64,000 bases of DNA from Rhizobium sp. (GCA_002796995.1 PEKW01000002.1:1-64000); one strand, 5' to 3'. Counted from the first letter of the stretch, positions 44,572 to 54,213 are shown. A program made the numbers and translations. Notes: generated from the sequence alone by a model not told the origin.

Positions 44572-45572
44572 GCCGCGTCGGCGGTTCGCGCCGGCTTACG
44601 CTTTTCGCGCTCGGTGCGGGCTCCGGGCTGCGCATGGGCGAGCGCTGGCAGGCTGAGATAGTGGATGCGCAGCTGTTCGGCGCGCGAGCGGGCGAGCGAA
44701 TCGAGGATCAGGCCGGCGGTGAAGGCGAGCAGCGACATCATCATCAGCGCGGTCGCCAGGATCCAGGTCGGCATGCGGCTGACGAGGCCTGTCGAGAAAT
44801 ATTCGACGAGGACCGGCGCCATGAAGAAAAGGCTCGCCGCCATGATCGTCGCCGCGATCGCGCCGAAGAAGGCGAAAGGGCGCGTTTCCTTCATCAGCAT
44901 GGCGAACATCCAGAGAATCTTGGCGCCGTCGCCGAAGGTCGACAGCTTGGAATGCGATCCTTCCGGGCGGCGTCCGTAGTCGAGCTCGAGCTCGCACACC
45001 GGCAGCTTCAGCCGTGAGGCATGGACCGACATTTCCGTCTCGATCTCGAACCCGGCGGAGACGGCGGGGAAGCTCTTGACGAAACGGCGGGAGAAGACGC
45101 GGTAGCCGGACAGGATGTCGGTGAAATCGCTGCCGAACAGGAAACGGTAGAGCCGGTTGAACAGCCGGTTGCCGAAGGCGTGGCCGTTGCGGCCGGCATC
45201 GGCATGCACGCCGCGGCGCGTGCCGACCACCATGTCGGTGCGCTCGGTCAGAAGCGTGCGGATCAGCTCCTCGGCATCGTCAGGTGCATAGGTGCCGTCG
45301 CCGTCGGCCATCACATAGACGTCGGCCTCGATGTCGCAGAACATGCGGCGCACCACATGGCCCTTGCCCTGGCGGCGCTCGCGCATGACGGTCGCCCCGG
45401 CCAGCATGGCGGTCAGCGCCGTGCCGTCGGTGGAATTGTTGTCGTAGACATAGATGCGCGCCTGCGGCAGCGCCGCGCGGAAGCCCTGGACCACGGCGCC
45501 GATCGTGCCCGCCTCGTTGTAGCAGGGCAGGAGAACCGCGACGTCGAGATTTTCGGATGCTGGCCCACGCAT
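44568..45572 (-). CDS. Glycosyltransferase family 2, lipid-linked sugar synthase-like
   Basis: The 334-residue protein has a GT2 catalytic domain (about 8-220; LLPCYNEAGTIG, VYDNNSTDGT, YVMADGDGTY with the DxD motif). Two C-terminal membrane helices follow (about 237-300). It matches polyprenyl-phosphate sugar transferases (GtrB/dolichyl-phosphate mannosyltransferase type), which make the carrier-linked donor. It is coupled to GtrA and divergent from a GT-C-like membrane protein, which could be the transferase using that donor. Confidence 0.9.
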   Translation of the reverse strand: MRGPASENLDVAVLLPCYNEAGTIGAVVQGFRAALPQARIYVYDNNSTDGTALTAMLAGATVMRERRQGKGHVVRRMFCDIEADVYVMADGDGTYAPDDAEELIRTLLTERTDMVVGTRRGVHADAGRNGHAFGNRLFNRLYRFLFGSDFTDILSGYRVFSRRFVKSFPAVSAGFEIETEMSVHASRLKLPVCELELDYGRRPEGSHSKLSTFGDGAKILWMFAMLMKETRPFAFFGAIAATIMAASLFFMAPVLVEYFSTGLVSRMPTWILATALMMMSLLAFTAGLILDSLARSRAEQLRIHYLSLPALAHAQPGARTEREKRKPARTADAA

Positions 45573-45733
45573 ATCGGCTACTCGCGACAGAAGACATGCC
45601 CGACGATCATCGCGTCCGGCCGGTTTTACTATTTCTTGAGAAGGTTAAGGCTAGGTTTCGCGGATCGTTACCAAGCAATGTTTTTCGCCTCACGCCTACG
45701 GCGCGGGGCTTCCTCTTCGGGGTTGACGCGCGC

Positions 45734-47551
45734 ATGGCGGATCAAGGAACGACCGGTACGGCAGCGGCGCGGCTCTGGGGGCGGCTATGGTTCGCCGTCG
45801 CCTTCTACGCGGCGGTGACGATCGCCATCCTGCTGGCCATCAACCTGCCCGGCGCGACCGACTATGTGGGCGTCGACAACGACGACGTGATGCGTCTCGT
45901 CCAGGTCCGAGACCTCCTGGCCGGCCAGTCCTGGTTTGACCTCACGCAATATCGGCTAGGGCTCGACGGCGGCACGCTGATGCACTGGTCGCGGTTGATC
46001 GACCTGCCGATCGCCTTGCTTATCCTCGCCTTCTCGCAATTCCTGCCGCCGACCGGCGCGGAGGCCGCGGCCCTTCTCGTCTGGCCGCTTGCCCTGACGA
46101 TCCCGCTGTTTGCCGCCGTCGCCGTGGGCGCGCGCCGCATCGGCGGCGTTCCGGCCATGCAGATTGCGCTTGGGCTTGCCGCCCTGCTGGTCCTCACCTC
46201 GAACCGCTTCCTGCCGGGCGCGATCGACCATCACAATGTGCAGCTGGTGCTGGTGGCCGTGATCGCCGCCATGCTGGTCGACCCCGCCCGCAAGCCGGCA
46301 AGCTTCGCCATTGCCGGCCTCGCCGCGGCGCTGGCCATTGCGATCGGCGCCGAGACAACGCCGCTCGTCGCGACGGCCTGCCTCGTGGTGGCGGGCCTCT
46401 GGGCCTGGCATGGCGTGGCCTTCCTCAAGGCGGCGCGCGCCTTTGCGCTCACCGTGACGATCAGCATCTCCGCCCTGTTCTTCGCCACAGTGCCGCAGCA
46501 CCTCTACACCATGGTCACCTGCGACAGCCTGTCGATCGGCTATTACGGCATCGCCGCGGTCGGCGGCATGCTGCTGTTTCTCTCCGCCCAGCTGGCGAGC
46601 GGCGCTTCGCGTGCCGTTCGGATCGCGGTCCTGGCGCTCGATGGCCTGCTGGTGCTCGCCGCGGCGCTCGTGCTTGCGCCGCAATGCCTGCAGAACCCGC
46701 TGAACGATCTCGACCCGCTGCTCTTCACCCTGTGGCTCGACTACGTCACGGAGGCCCAGTCGGTGTTCCAGCAGCTGCGCATCGAGCCGGCCAGCGTCGG
46801 CGGCTTCTATGCGGTCGGCTTCTTCGCCCTGGTCACCTGCCTGTTTCGCATCGGCCGCCGCGACCGAACCGAACTGCATGCGATCCTGCTGCCGCTGATC
46901 CTCGTCAGCTGGGTCATCGCGCTCATTCAGCTGCGCGGCGCGGTCTTCGCCAATCTGCTCTCCATCCTGCCGCTGTCGCTGCTGATCGCCGAACTACGCC
47001 GCAATGCGCGCAGCGACCCCGAGAACCCGAGTGCCGGCTTCGCCTTCGCCGTCTCGACGCTGCTCGCCGTGCCGAGCGTCTGGGTGTTGACCGGCGTCTT
47101 CGTGACGGAGGGAACGGCGGGGATTTCCCAGCGCTTCAAGGCCGAAGTGGTCGGCCCGGCGACGGCCAGGGACTGCGATTCCGCTGTGGCGCTCCGCCAG
47201 TTGGCCGCGCTGCCCGCCGCCACCGTGGTCGCGCCGTCGAATTCGGGATCCGAGATCCTGCGCTTTACACCGCACCGCGTGCTGACCGCGCCCTATCACC
47301 GCAACCAGGGCGGCATGCTGACGGAACTGCATATCGGCCTTGCCAAGCCGGCGGAGGCGGAAGCCTTCCTGCGCGGGTCGGGCGCGACGATCGTCGCCTA
47401 TTGCAGCTCCGACCTGCAGACGAAGATGATCCGCGACCTCAAGCCCGACGGCTTCTATGCCGCGCTGGAACGCGGCGAAGTGCCCGCCTTTCTCGAAGCC
47501 CTGCCGCGCGATCCGAAGTCGGGCTTGGCACTGTATCGCACACGGTTCTGA
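45734..47551 (+). CDS. Polytopic membrane protein, GT-C-like glycosyltransferase candidate
   Basis: The 605-residue inner-membrane protein has about 11 hydrophobic helices. YVGVDNDDVMRLVQVRDLL, in pieces, in the first extracytoplasmic loop (about 38-56) has the acidic metal-site pattern seen in GT-C enzymes and STT3-like transferases. A soluble C-terminal part (about 480-605) follows. ATG 45734 (MADQGTTGT) is used; earlier in-frame starts overlap the divergent GT2 gene. Substrate and acceptor are unknown; lipopolysaccharide or surface glycan is the likely target given the divergent GtrA/GtrB-like pair. Confidence 0.72.
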   Translation: MADQGTTGTAAARLWGRLWFAVAFYAAVTIAILLAINLPGATDYVGVDNDDVMRLVQVRDLLAGQSWFDLTQYRLGLDGGTLMHWSRLIDLPIALLILAFSQFLPPTGAEAAALLVWPLALTIPLFAAVAVGARRIGGVPAMQIALGLAALLVLTSNRFLPGAIDHHNVQLVLVAVIAAMLVDPARKPASFAIAGLAAALAIAIGAETTPLVATACLVVAGLWAWHGVAFLKAARAFALTVTISISALFFATVPQHLYTMVTCDSLSIGYYGIAAVGGMLLFLSAQLASGASRAVRIAVLALDGLLVLAAALVLAPQCLQNPLNDLDPLLFTLWLDYVTEAQSVFQQLRIEPASVGGFYAVGFFALVTCLFRIGRRDRTELHAILLPLILVSWVIALIQLRGAVFANLLSILPLSLLIAELRRNARSDPENPSAGFAFAVSTLLAVPSVWVLTGVFVTEGTAGISQRFKAEVVGPATARDCDSAVALRQLAALPAATVVAPSNSGSEILRFTPHRVLTAPYHRNQGGMLTELHIGLAKPAEAEAFLRGSGATIVAYCSSDLQTKMIRDLKPDGFYAALERGEVPAFLEALPRDPKSGLALYRTRF

Positions 47552-47606
47552 GGCGGCTGGCCGGCCGATGCAGGCGTCGGGGGATATCTGACGAAAAGCC
47601 GCGTTC

Positions 47607-47837
47607 TCAGGCGGTCTTGCGGCGCTCGATGGCGACGAGGCCGAGCAGCAGGGCGATCAGCCCCGAATTGAAGCCTGCATAGGCGGCGGCCAGCGAGAGC
47701 CAGGCGACGGGGCCGGGCGAAAGCGTGACGGCCAGCGCGAAGGTGAGACCGATCAGCACCGCCGCGACAACGATGCCGATCGCCGAGCGGGTCAGGCCGG
47801 CGGCAAATCCGATCATCATGGCGGTCGGGAAGATCAT
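47607..47837 (-). CDS. Small membrane protein, unknown function
   Basis: The 76-residue hydrophobic protein has two predicted helices (about 15-40 and 45-68) separated by SPGPVAW. It ends with the basic tail ERRKTA, which suggests a cytoplasmic C-terminus. It is not recognised. It converges on the GT-C-like gene and lies 131 bases before the spike-base-like gene's stop. The coding frame is open and typical for the region, but no family evidence is available. Confidence 0.6.
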   Translation of the reverse strand: MIFPTAMMIGFAAGLTRSAIGIVVAAVLIGLTFALAVTLSPGPVAWLSLAAAYAGFNSGLIALLLGLVAIERRKTA

Positions 47838-47968
47838 CGTGGGTCTCGGCCTCGGTACGTGTCCGGCAATTCTAGGGCGAATTGTCTAACAAGCGGTTTC
47901 CGGCCGAAGAGCGGCCGGGCGCGGATCCTGCCGCGCCCGGCCCGTCGGCTGCCTTGAGAGGAGGAGGC

Positions 47969-48232
47969 TCAGGCAAGCCCGACGATGGCACCGGCGGTGG
48001 TCCCCGTGGCGCGCACGCGCACGACCCGCAGAGGCAGCAGGCTGCCGGCCGCGACGCCGGTCAGGACGGCGGTTGCGCCGGACAGCATGGTGACGGCAAG
48101 ATCGCCGCCGCTGCCGACATAGAGCGCCCGCGTCGCCTCGGGCAGGTCGGTGTCGTTGCTCGGGACGATGGCGAAGCCGGTCGAGGCCGGGCCGGAAAGC
48201 GAGGGCTGGAAATTGGCGAAACGGTCGGTCAT
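47969..48232 (-). CDS. Spike-base-like protein, RCAP_Rcc01079/GhsA family
   Basis: The 87-residue protein reads FQPSLSGPASTGFAIVP, then EATRALYVGSGGDLAVTMLSG, then LLPLRVVRVRATGTTAGAIVGL, in pieces. I recall this pattern from the spike base protein family named after Rhodobacter capsulatus Rcc01079 (GhsA), part of the gene transfer agent head spike. It has no signal or membrane segment. No other phage or GTA gene is nearby, so it may be a relic, or a split GTA locus as in R. capsulatus. Assignment is from memory and not certain. Confidence 0.6.
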   Translation of the reverse strand: MTDRFANFQPSLSGPASTGFAIVPSNDTDLPEATRALYVGSGGDLAVTMLSGATAVLTGVAAGSLLPLRVVRVRATGTTAGAIVGLA

Positions 48233-48437
48233 GAAAGCGCACCTCTTGGCATCTGATCTCGACCGATTGTCGTCCCCGCCACGAAGACGGGGAAAACGGT
48301 GAAGCGAAAATCCTGATCCGGAGAGGGGCGCCGAGCGGGATTTCCCTTGCAGCGCCGTGGCTTGGCGAAAACCAAAGAGCGCAAAAGCGCCGAGGGGGCG
48401 GGCTGAACTTCCCCGCTTTTTGCGCTAGGAAGAGAGC

Positions 48438-50075
48438 ATGACCAGCTTCTCCAGCGATGATTCGCGCTCCAATCTCGCCGAGTTCACCGTCTCGGAACTG
48501 TCGGGCTCCATCAAGCGCACGATCGAGACCGCCTTCGACCACGTGCGCGTGCGTGGCGAAATCTCCGGCTATCGCGGTCCGCACTCCTCGGGCCACGCCT
48601 ATTTCAGCCTGAAGGACGACAAGTCGCGCATCGATGCGGTGATCTGGAAGGGCTCGTTTTCCAAGCTCAAATATCGGCCCGAGGAGGGCATGGAGGTGAT
48701 CGCCACCGGCCGCATCACCACCTTCCCCGGCTCGTCGAAATACCAGATCGTCATCGAGCAGATGGAGCCGGCGGGCGCCGGCGCATTGATGGCGCTGATC
48801 GAGGAGCGCAAGCGCAAGCTGGGGGCCGAGGGCCTGTTCGATCCGGCGGCCAAGCAGCTCCTGCCCTTCATGCCGAAGGTGATCGGCGTGGTGACCTCGC
48901 CGACCGGCGCCGTCATCCGCGACATCCTGCACCGCATCGCCGACCGCTTTCCCGTGCATGTGATCGTCTGGCCGGTCAAGGTGCAGGGCGAGGGCTCGGG
49001 CGAGGAGGTGGCCAATGCGATCCACGGCTTCAACGCGCTGGAGCCGGGCGGCCCGATCCTGCGGCCGGACGTTCTGATCGTCGCGCGCGGCGGCGGCAGC
49101 CTCGAGGACCTGTGGAGCTTCAACGACGAGATCGTCGTGCGCGCGGCCGCGGCAAGCGGTATTCCGCTGATCTCGGCGGTCGGCCACGAGACCGACTGGA
49201 CTCTGATCGACTATGCGGCCGACGTGCGCGCGCCGACACCGACAGGGGCCGCCGAGATGGCGGTTCCCGTCAAGGCCGACCTGGTGGCGCAGGTCGCCAG
49301 TATCGCCGCGCGGCTTTCGGGCGCCACGTCCCGCCAGATGGAAATCCGCCGCCAGGGCCTGAGGGCGCTGACGCGGGCGCTGCCGTCACTCGACCAGCTG
49401 CTCGCTTTGCCGCGCCGCCGTTTCGACGAGGCGGCGACCGGGCTCGGCCGGGGTCTCGAACTCAATACCATGGCCAAACGCCGGGCCTTCGAGCGGTCGG
49501 CATCGGCGCTGCGCCCGGATATGCTCGCACGGCGCATCGGCGAAAGACGCCAGAGGGTCGCCGAACGCTCGGCGCTGGCCGAACGCATCGTCGAACGCAT
49601 GATCGACCGGCTGCGGGCCAGGGTGGGTGGTGCCGATGCGGTGCTGCGCAATCTGCCGGGGCGGTTGCGCGCCCAGACCGACCGCAGCCGCGACCGGCTG
49701 GAGGGGCTCACCCGGCGCGCCGACAGCGCAGTGCTGAACGAACTGAGAGCCAACCGCGCGACGCTTGCCGGCCACGAGCGCATGCTGCAGTCACTCTCCT
49801 ACAAGAACGTGCTGCAGCGCGGCTATGCGGTGATCCGCGACGCTGCCGATCGTCCGGTCTCGCGGGCGGCCAGCCTTGGTGCGGGATCGGCGATCTCGAT
49901 CGAATTTTCCGACGGCCGCGTCTCGGCCGTCACCGAAGGCGGAGACGGGACGGGGCAACCCGTGCGCGAACCGTCATCGCCGCCCGCATCGTCGGCCGTC
50001 AGCACCAGGCCTGCAGCCGCGCCTCGACCGGCGAAGAAGAGCGAACCGCCGGCCGGGCAGGGCAGCCTGTTCTGA
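48438..50075 (+). CDS. xseA: Exodeoxyribonuclease VII large subunit
   Basis: The 545-residue nuclease subunit has an N-terminal OB-fold (about 15-110), the catalytic core (about 120-330; [55 protein letters not shown], in pieces) and a long C-terminal helical region (about 330-470). A Pro/Ala-rich tail ends GQGSLF. It acts with XseB on single-stranded DNA ends in repair. XseB is not in the window. The start has an AGGAAGAG ribosome site. A nested inverted repeat follows the gene. Confidence 0.97.
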   Translation: MTSFSSDDSRSNLAEFTVSELSGSIKRTIETAFDHVRVRGEISGYRGPHSSGHAYFSLKDDKSRIDAVIWKGSFSKLKYRPEEGMEVIATGRITTFPGSSKYQIVIEQMEPAGAGALMALIEERKRKLGAEGLFDPAAKQLLPFMPKVIGVVTSPTGAVIRDILHRIADRFPVHVIVWPVKVQGEGSGEEVANAIHGFNALEPGGPILRPDVLIVARGGGSLEDLWSFNDEIVVRAAAASGIPLISAVGHETDWTLIDYAADVRAPTPTGAAEMAVPVKADLVAQVASIAARLSGATSRQMEIRRQGLRALTRALPSLDQLLALPRRRFDEAATGLGRGLELNTMAKRRAFERSASALRPDMLARRIGERRQRVAERSALAERIVERMIDRLRARVGGADAVLRNLPGRLRAQTDRSRDRLEGLTRRADSAVLNELRANRATLAGHERMLQSLSYKNVLQRGYAVIRDAADRPVSRAASLGAGSAISIEFSDGRVSAVTEGGDGTGQPVREPSSPPASSAVSTRPAAAPRPAKKSEPPAGQGSLF

Positions 50076-50105
50076 AAGGCGAACGGCGCGCTGTCATTGC
50101 ACCAG

Positions 50106-50170
50106 CATTGGCGGAATAATCGCCTTCACTGCCTCGGCGGTTCACGCCGGGCGAGGCAGCGCCGCCAATG
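50106..50170. terminator. Nested inverted repeat between convergent genes
   Basis: The outer arms CATTGGCGG (50106-50114) and CCGCCAATG (50162-50170) enclose the inner arms CTGCCTCG (50129-50136) and CGAGGCAG (50152-50159). It lies between xseA and the convergent exported-protein gene, so it may serve both as a transcription end. No T-run is present. Confidence 0.6.
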
Positions 50171-50178
50171 GAGGGCGC

Positions 50179-50520
50179 TTAGCGGTAGTAGAGAATCCGG
50201 CCGCCATTGGCTGCGGTCTCAACCCAGACCACGTTGTGCAGGGCGATATTGCGTCTCTCGATGGCCGCCTGAAGCGTCGGATCCGCGGCCACTTCGGCCT
50301 GCGCCGCGCGCAGGCGGGCCGGGGTCTGCGCGGTCGGCACTGCGGCGCCGCCGGTGCCACGCTCGGCATGTCTGGGCCAGACGGAGATGGCCGTGACGCC
50401 GTCATGGTAATTGCGCCCGAACAGGATCGCCGCCACCTCCGCGTCGTCGGCGAGGGCCGGGGATGTCGCGGCGGCGAGCAGCGAGAGGGTCGCGAACAGT
50501 GCGCCTGTGATCCGTCTCAT
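50179..50520 (-). CDS. Exported small protein of unknown function
   Basis: The 113-residue protein has a signal peptide (MRRITGALFATLSLLAAATS, cleavage about ALADD). The mature part is about 90 residues with VAAILFGRNYHDGVTAISV, RLRAAQAEVAADPTLQAAIERR and LHNVVWVETAANGGRILYYR, in pieces. No family is recognised. The start is at 50520, with a GAGAAGGGACC ribosome site upstream. It converges on xseA and follows the MarR gene by 137 bases. Confidence 0.72.
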   Translation of the reverse strand: MRRITGALFATLSLLAAATSPALADDAEVAAILFGRNYHDGVTAISVWPRHAERGTGGAAVPTAQTPARLRAAQAEVAADPTLQAAIERRNIALHNVVWVETAANGGRILYYR

Positions 50521-50657
50521 GGTCCCTTCTCCTTGTTGTGCCGATCGGGCTTGGGTCGGGTCGACTATGGAGCCGTTCCGCGACAAGCCGTTCTCCCCTG
50601 AACATAGGAAATCCGCCGGAGATTTAAATGGGCCGGCGCGGCGCACGGCCTGCCGGT

Positions 50658-51155
50658 CTATTCGAAGGCGGCGAGATGTCGTCTGAGAAGTGTGTCGAGC
50701 GCGGTGCACTCCTCGACGGTGAGCGCGGCCATCAGCCGCTGCTGATTGGCGACATGCGCCGTCACGGCCTCGTCCACCAGTGCGCGGCCCTTTGGCGTCA
50801 GCGCCACGATCAGGCCGCGCCGGTCGTCCGGATTGGGCAAGCGCTCGACGAGGCCCTGCTTCTCCAACTGGTCTATCCGGTTCGTCATGGTGCCCGAGGT
50901 GACCATCATCGTCGCCATCAGGTCGGACGGCGACAGGCGGAAGGGTTCGCCGGAGCGGCGCAGCGTCGCCAGGACGTCGAAGGTCGAGCTGTTCAGCCCA
51001 TGCGCCGAGAGCACGGCATCGATCTCGCGCGACAGGTGGGTGCGCAGCCGCGCCAGCCGTCCGAGCGGCCCCATGGCGGAAACGTCGAGATCGGGACGCT
51101 CCCTGTTCCACTGGGCGAGAATCTGGTCGACGGCATCGGGCTTGGGAATGGTCAT
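50658..51155 (-). CDS. MarR-family regulator, paralogue of the 5.8-kb MarR
   Basis: The 165-residue regulator has the winged helix LSPSDLMATMMVTSGTMTNR and LEKQGLVERLPNPDDRRG, in pieces (about 79-116). It shares the N-terminal QW...PDLD...M...GR signature and overall layout with the MarR at 5839-6363. It is divergent from an EamA exporter gene, and an operator with the same half-site AAGATA lies between. It probably represses the exporter and itself. Confidence 0.9.
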   Translation of the reverse strand: MTIPKPDAVDQILAQWNRERPDLDVSAMGPLGRLARLRTHLSREIDAVLSAHGLNSSTFDVLATLRRSGEPFRLSPSDLMATMMVTSGTMTNRIDQLEKQGLVERLPNPDDRRGLIVALTPKGRALVDEAVTAHVANQQRLMAALTVEECTALDTLLRRHLAAFE

Positions 51156-51176
51156 GGAAACAGCTAGCCGACAATT

Positions 51177-51194
51177 TCGCTTGACGTCAAGATA
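51177..51194. promoter_or_regulatory. MarR operator with half-site AAGATA
   Basis: TCGCTT-GACGTC-AAGATA contains the perfect 12-base palindrome CTTGACGTCAAG (51180-51191). Its spacing (6 bases) and right half-site equal those of the operators at 5798-5849. Confidence 0.75.
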
Positions 51195-51233
51195 TATGTC
51201 GATAGTCTGATGATATAGTTTGAGGTCGAGATA

Positions 51234-52121
51234 ATGGAACTGAAGATAAAATCGCCCCTGACGGTGATTGCCCTGACGGCTTTGGCGCCGGCAATCTGGG
51301 GCAGCACCTACATCGTCACCACCGGCCTCCTGCCGCAGGGCTATCCGCTCACCGTCGCCATGCTGCGCGCCCTGCCGGCTGGCCTCCTGTTGCTGGTCCT
51401 CGTGCGGCAGCTGCCGTCGGGCGGCTGGTGGCCACGCGTCTTCGTGCTTGGCGGGCTGAATTTCACCGTGTTCTGGGCGATGCTGTTCGTCTCGGCCTAT
51501 CGCCTGCCGGGCGGCGTCGCCGCCACGGTGGGGGCGATCCAGCCGCTGGTCGTCATCGGCCTCGCCCGGCTCGTCATCGGCACGCCGATGCGCCGGGCCG
51601 TGGTGCTGGCGGCGGCCGGCGGGCTGTTTGGCGTGGCCCTGTTGGTGCTGACGCCGAAGGCAGCGCTCGACCCGGTGGGCGTGGCGGCAGGCCTTGCCGG
51701 CGCCGCGTCCATGGCGGCGGGCACGGTGCTCTCACGCCACTGGCGCCCGCCGGTCTCCAGCCTGACCTTCACCGCCTGGCAGCTGACGGCGGGCGGCATC
51801 ATGCTGGTGCCCCTGGCGCTGCTGCTGGAGCCGGCCCTGCCTTCGCTCACGCTCGCGAACTATCTCGGCTTCGTCCATCTCGGCCTGATCGGCGGCGCGC
51901 TGACCTATCTCGTCTGGTTCTGGGGACTTGCCCGGCTCGAGCCGTCGGCGGTGGCCTCGCTCGGCTTCCTCAGCCCGCTGGTCGCGACCCTGCTCGGCTG
52001 GACGCTGCTCGGCCAGAATCTCTCGCCGTTGCAAATGCTCGGCTTCGTGGCGGTGCTCGTCAGCGTCTGGTCGGCGCAGTGGGCGTCCCGGCCGCCGCCG
52101 GCAAGGGCAGCCGAGGTCTGA
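51234..52121 (+). CDS. EamA-family (DMT) exporter
   Basis: The 295-residue inner-membrane protein has ten helices in two EamA repeats; ALAPAIWGSTYIVTT at the start and FWGLARLEPSAVASLGFL in the second half are typical (RhaT/YedA group). The substrate is unknown. It is divergent from the MarR gene, with the operator in the 78-base gap, so it is probably induced by the compound the MarR senses. Confidence 0.9.
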   Translation: MELKIKSPLTVIALTALAPAIWGSTYIVTTGLLPQGYPLTVAMLRALPAGLLLLVLVRQLPSGGWWPRVFVLGGLNFTVFWAMLFVSAYRLPGGVAATVGAIQPLVVIGLARLVIGTPMRRAVVLAAAGGLFGVALLVLTPKAALDPVGVAAGLAGAASMAAGTVLSRHWRPPVSSLTFTAWQLTAGGIMLVPLALLLEPALPSLTLANYLGFVHLGLIGGALTYLVWFWGLARLEPSAVASLGFLSPLVATLLGWTLLGQNLSPLQMLGFVAVLVSVWSAQWASRPPPARAAEV

Positions 52122-52166
52122 CGCTGGAAAGGCCGGCACGACCGGCCCCTCCGATGATCGGATCGC

Positions 52167-53432
52167 TCAGGCCCATTCGCCCTTGCGCATCACCGGCACC
52201 TTCGCGCCGTCGGCGCGGATGCCGTCGATGTCGACCTTGTCCGAACCGATCATCCAGTCGATATGGATCAGCGAGGCATTACCGCCCTGCGCCTTGATCT
52301 GCTCAGGCGTCAGCGAGGCGCCATCGAGGAAGCACTTCGAGTAGCATTGGCCGAGCGCGATGTGGCAGGAGGCGTTCTCGTCGAAGAGCGTATTGTAGAA
52401 GAGGATGCCGGAGGCCGAGATCGGCGAGGAATGCGGCACCACTGCCACTTCGCCGAGACGGCGCGCGCCCTCGTCGGTGTCGAGCACCTTCACGAGCACT
52501 TCCTCGCCCTTCGAGGCCTTCGCCTCGACGATGCTACCGCCCTCGAATCGCACCTGGATATTGTCGATCAGCGTGCCCTGGTGCGACAGCGGCTTGGTGG
52601 ACGAGACATGGCCGTCGACCCTGAGCGCGTGCGGCGTGGTGAACACTTCCTCGGTCGGAATGTTGGGATTGCAGGTGACGCCGTTCTTGGCCGTGGACGC
52701 GCCGCCATGCCATTCATGGCCGTCGGCAAGACCGACGGTCAGGTCCGTGCCGGGGCCGGTGAAGTGCAGCGCCGAGAAGCGCTCGCCGTTCAGCCAGCCC
52801 GAGCGCTTGCGAAGCTCCGCATTATGGGCGGCCCAGGCGGCGATCGGATCGGCCTCGTTGACGCGCGAGGCGGCGAAGATCGCCTCGGCGAGCCTGCCGA
52901 CGGCCTCGGCGATCGGCAGGTCCGGGAAGACGAGCTTGGCCCAGGACGGGTTGGGATAGGAGCAGATGTTCCAGTTGATGTCGAAATTGGAAATGTGCTC
53001 CAGCGCCGGCTTGTAGGCGATCGAATTGGCCTTGTTGGCGCGCGCCACCTTGGCCGGATCCTGACCGGAGAGCAGCATGGGATTGTCGCCGGCAATGGCG
53101 AGCCGTGCCGCTCCGCCTTCGAAGGCCTTTGCCATGCCGTCATAGAGCCAGCCGGACGCCTTGTCGAAGCTCTCGTCGGGCGCGTGGGCATAGCGCGCCA
53201 GCGTCGTCTCCTCGTCGGCGTAGAAGGTGGTGACGAGACCGGCACCGGCCATGTAGGCATGCCGGGTGATGAGACGCACGAGCGGCAATGCCGCGATCGG
53301 CGCGGTCATGACCAGGTCCTGACCCTTCTGCAACTGAAGCCCGACCTTGACAGCCACTTCGGCGAGCTTGTCGAGGCGGACCGGATCGACCGGATCGACC
53401 GGGTCGATGGCGGTATGGAGAGATGCGTTCAT
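52167..53432 (-). CDS. M29-family aminopeptidase (AmpS/PepS-like)
   Basis: The 421-residue metallo-aminopeptidase of family M29 removes N-terminal residues from peptides in the cytoplasm. TGPGTDLTVGL, PNIPTEEVFTTP (Glu metal ligands) and HIDWMIGSD (His/Asp ligands near the C-terminus) are the family motifs. A run DPVDPVDPVR near residue 10 comes from a short repeat in the DNA. The length is as expected (about 410-420). No co-transcribed partner is obvious. Confidence 0.95.
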   Translation of the reverse strand: MNASLHTAIDPVDPVDPVRLDKLAEVAVKVGLQLQKGQDLVMTAPIAALPLVRLITRHAYMAGAGLVTTFYADEETTLARYAHAPDESFDKASGWLYDGMAKAFEGGAARLAIAGDNPMLLSGQDPAKVARANKANSIAYKPALEHISNFDINWNICSYPNPSWAKLVFPDLPIAEAVGRLAEAIFAASRVNEADPIAAWAAHNAELRKRSGWLNGERFSALHFTGPGTDLTVGLADGHEWHGGASTAKNGVTCNPNIPTEEVFTTPHALRVDGHVSSTKPLSHQGTLIDNIQVRFEGGSIVEAKASKGEEVLVKVLDTDEGARRLGEVAVVPHSSPISASGILFYNTLFDENASCHIALGQCYSKCFLDGASLTPEQIKAQGGNASLIHIDWMIGSDKVDIDGIRADGAKVPVMRKGEWA

Positions 53433-53518
53433 CGGATATCCTGCTTCCGTCGATTGCGTTGCGCCCTTTTAGGACGGATTCGGGCAAAACAGAAGACGGA
53501 TGCGAAGCCGGCGCCTGT

Positions 53519-54190
53519 TCAGGCCGCCGGCCTCGCCTGCTTCAAGAGGACGGCGTCGTGCTTTTCGAGAAAGGCCATGAGCCGGTCCGCATAATCGTCG
53601 GCGACCGCGCCCTTGACGCTGGGGCGTGCAGCCAGCGCCTGGCGCCATGCAGCCACCTTCGGCAGGCCGTCGAAGATCCGATGGTCCGCGAGCCTGTCGA
53701 ACAGGTCGAAATAGCGGAAGATCGGCGCGAAGACCGCATCCACCAGGCTGAAATGTGTGCCGGCGAAGAATGGCCCGTCCCCGAGCTCGGCCTCCAGCGT
53801 GGCAAATTTGGAGGCGAGCACATTGCTCTTTGCCTCAAGCGCCGCCTGGTCCTGGGTGGTTTCGAAGACCCAGAGATCGGCAAGGATGGAGGATCCGAAC
53901 TCCATCCAGCCCCGATGACGGGCGCGCCGCAGCGGGTCGGCCGGGTGCAGCTTCTCGCCCGGTTGGGTCTCTTCCAGATATTCGCAGATGACCGAGCTTT
54001 CGAACAGCACGTCCTCTCCGACCTGCAGCAGCGGAACCTTGCCGAGCGGCGATATCTTTAGGAACCAGTCCGGTTTTGCTGCAAGGTCGATGTTGACGCG
54101 CTCGAAGGGCACGCCCTTTTCGGCGAGTGCGATGGCGGCCCGCTGGACATAGGGGCACAGATGGTGGCTGACGAGGCGTAGTTCTGCCAT
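53519..54190 (-). CDS. Glutathione S-transferase, omega/lambda-like
   Basis: The 223-residue GST has a thioredoxin-like N-terminal half with CPYVQRAAIAL (Cys12, the omega-class catalytic Cys) and SSVICEYLEE at the glutathione site. An all-helical C-terminal half follows (about 90-215). It may carry out thiol transfer or dehalogenation-type reactions; the substrate is unknown. It is divergent from a MarR-type gene with two repeat sites between, so it is probably induced by electrophiles. Confidence 0.92.
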   Translation of the reverse strand: MAELRLVSHHLCPYVQRAAIALAEKGVPFERVNIDLAAKPDWFLKISPLGKVPLLQVGEDVLFESSVICEYLEETQPGEKLHPADPLRRARHRGWMEFGSSILADLWVFETTQDQAALEAKSNVLASKFATLEAELGDGPFFAGTHFSLVDAVFAPIFRYFDLFDRLADHRIFDGLPKVAAWRQALAARPSVKGAVADDYADRLMAFLEKHDAVLLKQARPAA

Positions 54191-54213
54191 GAGGCGTCCT
54201 CCTAGAGAGAATT

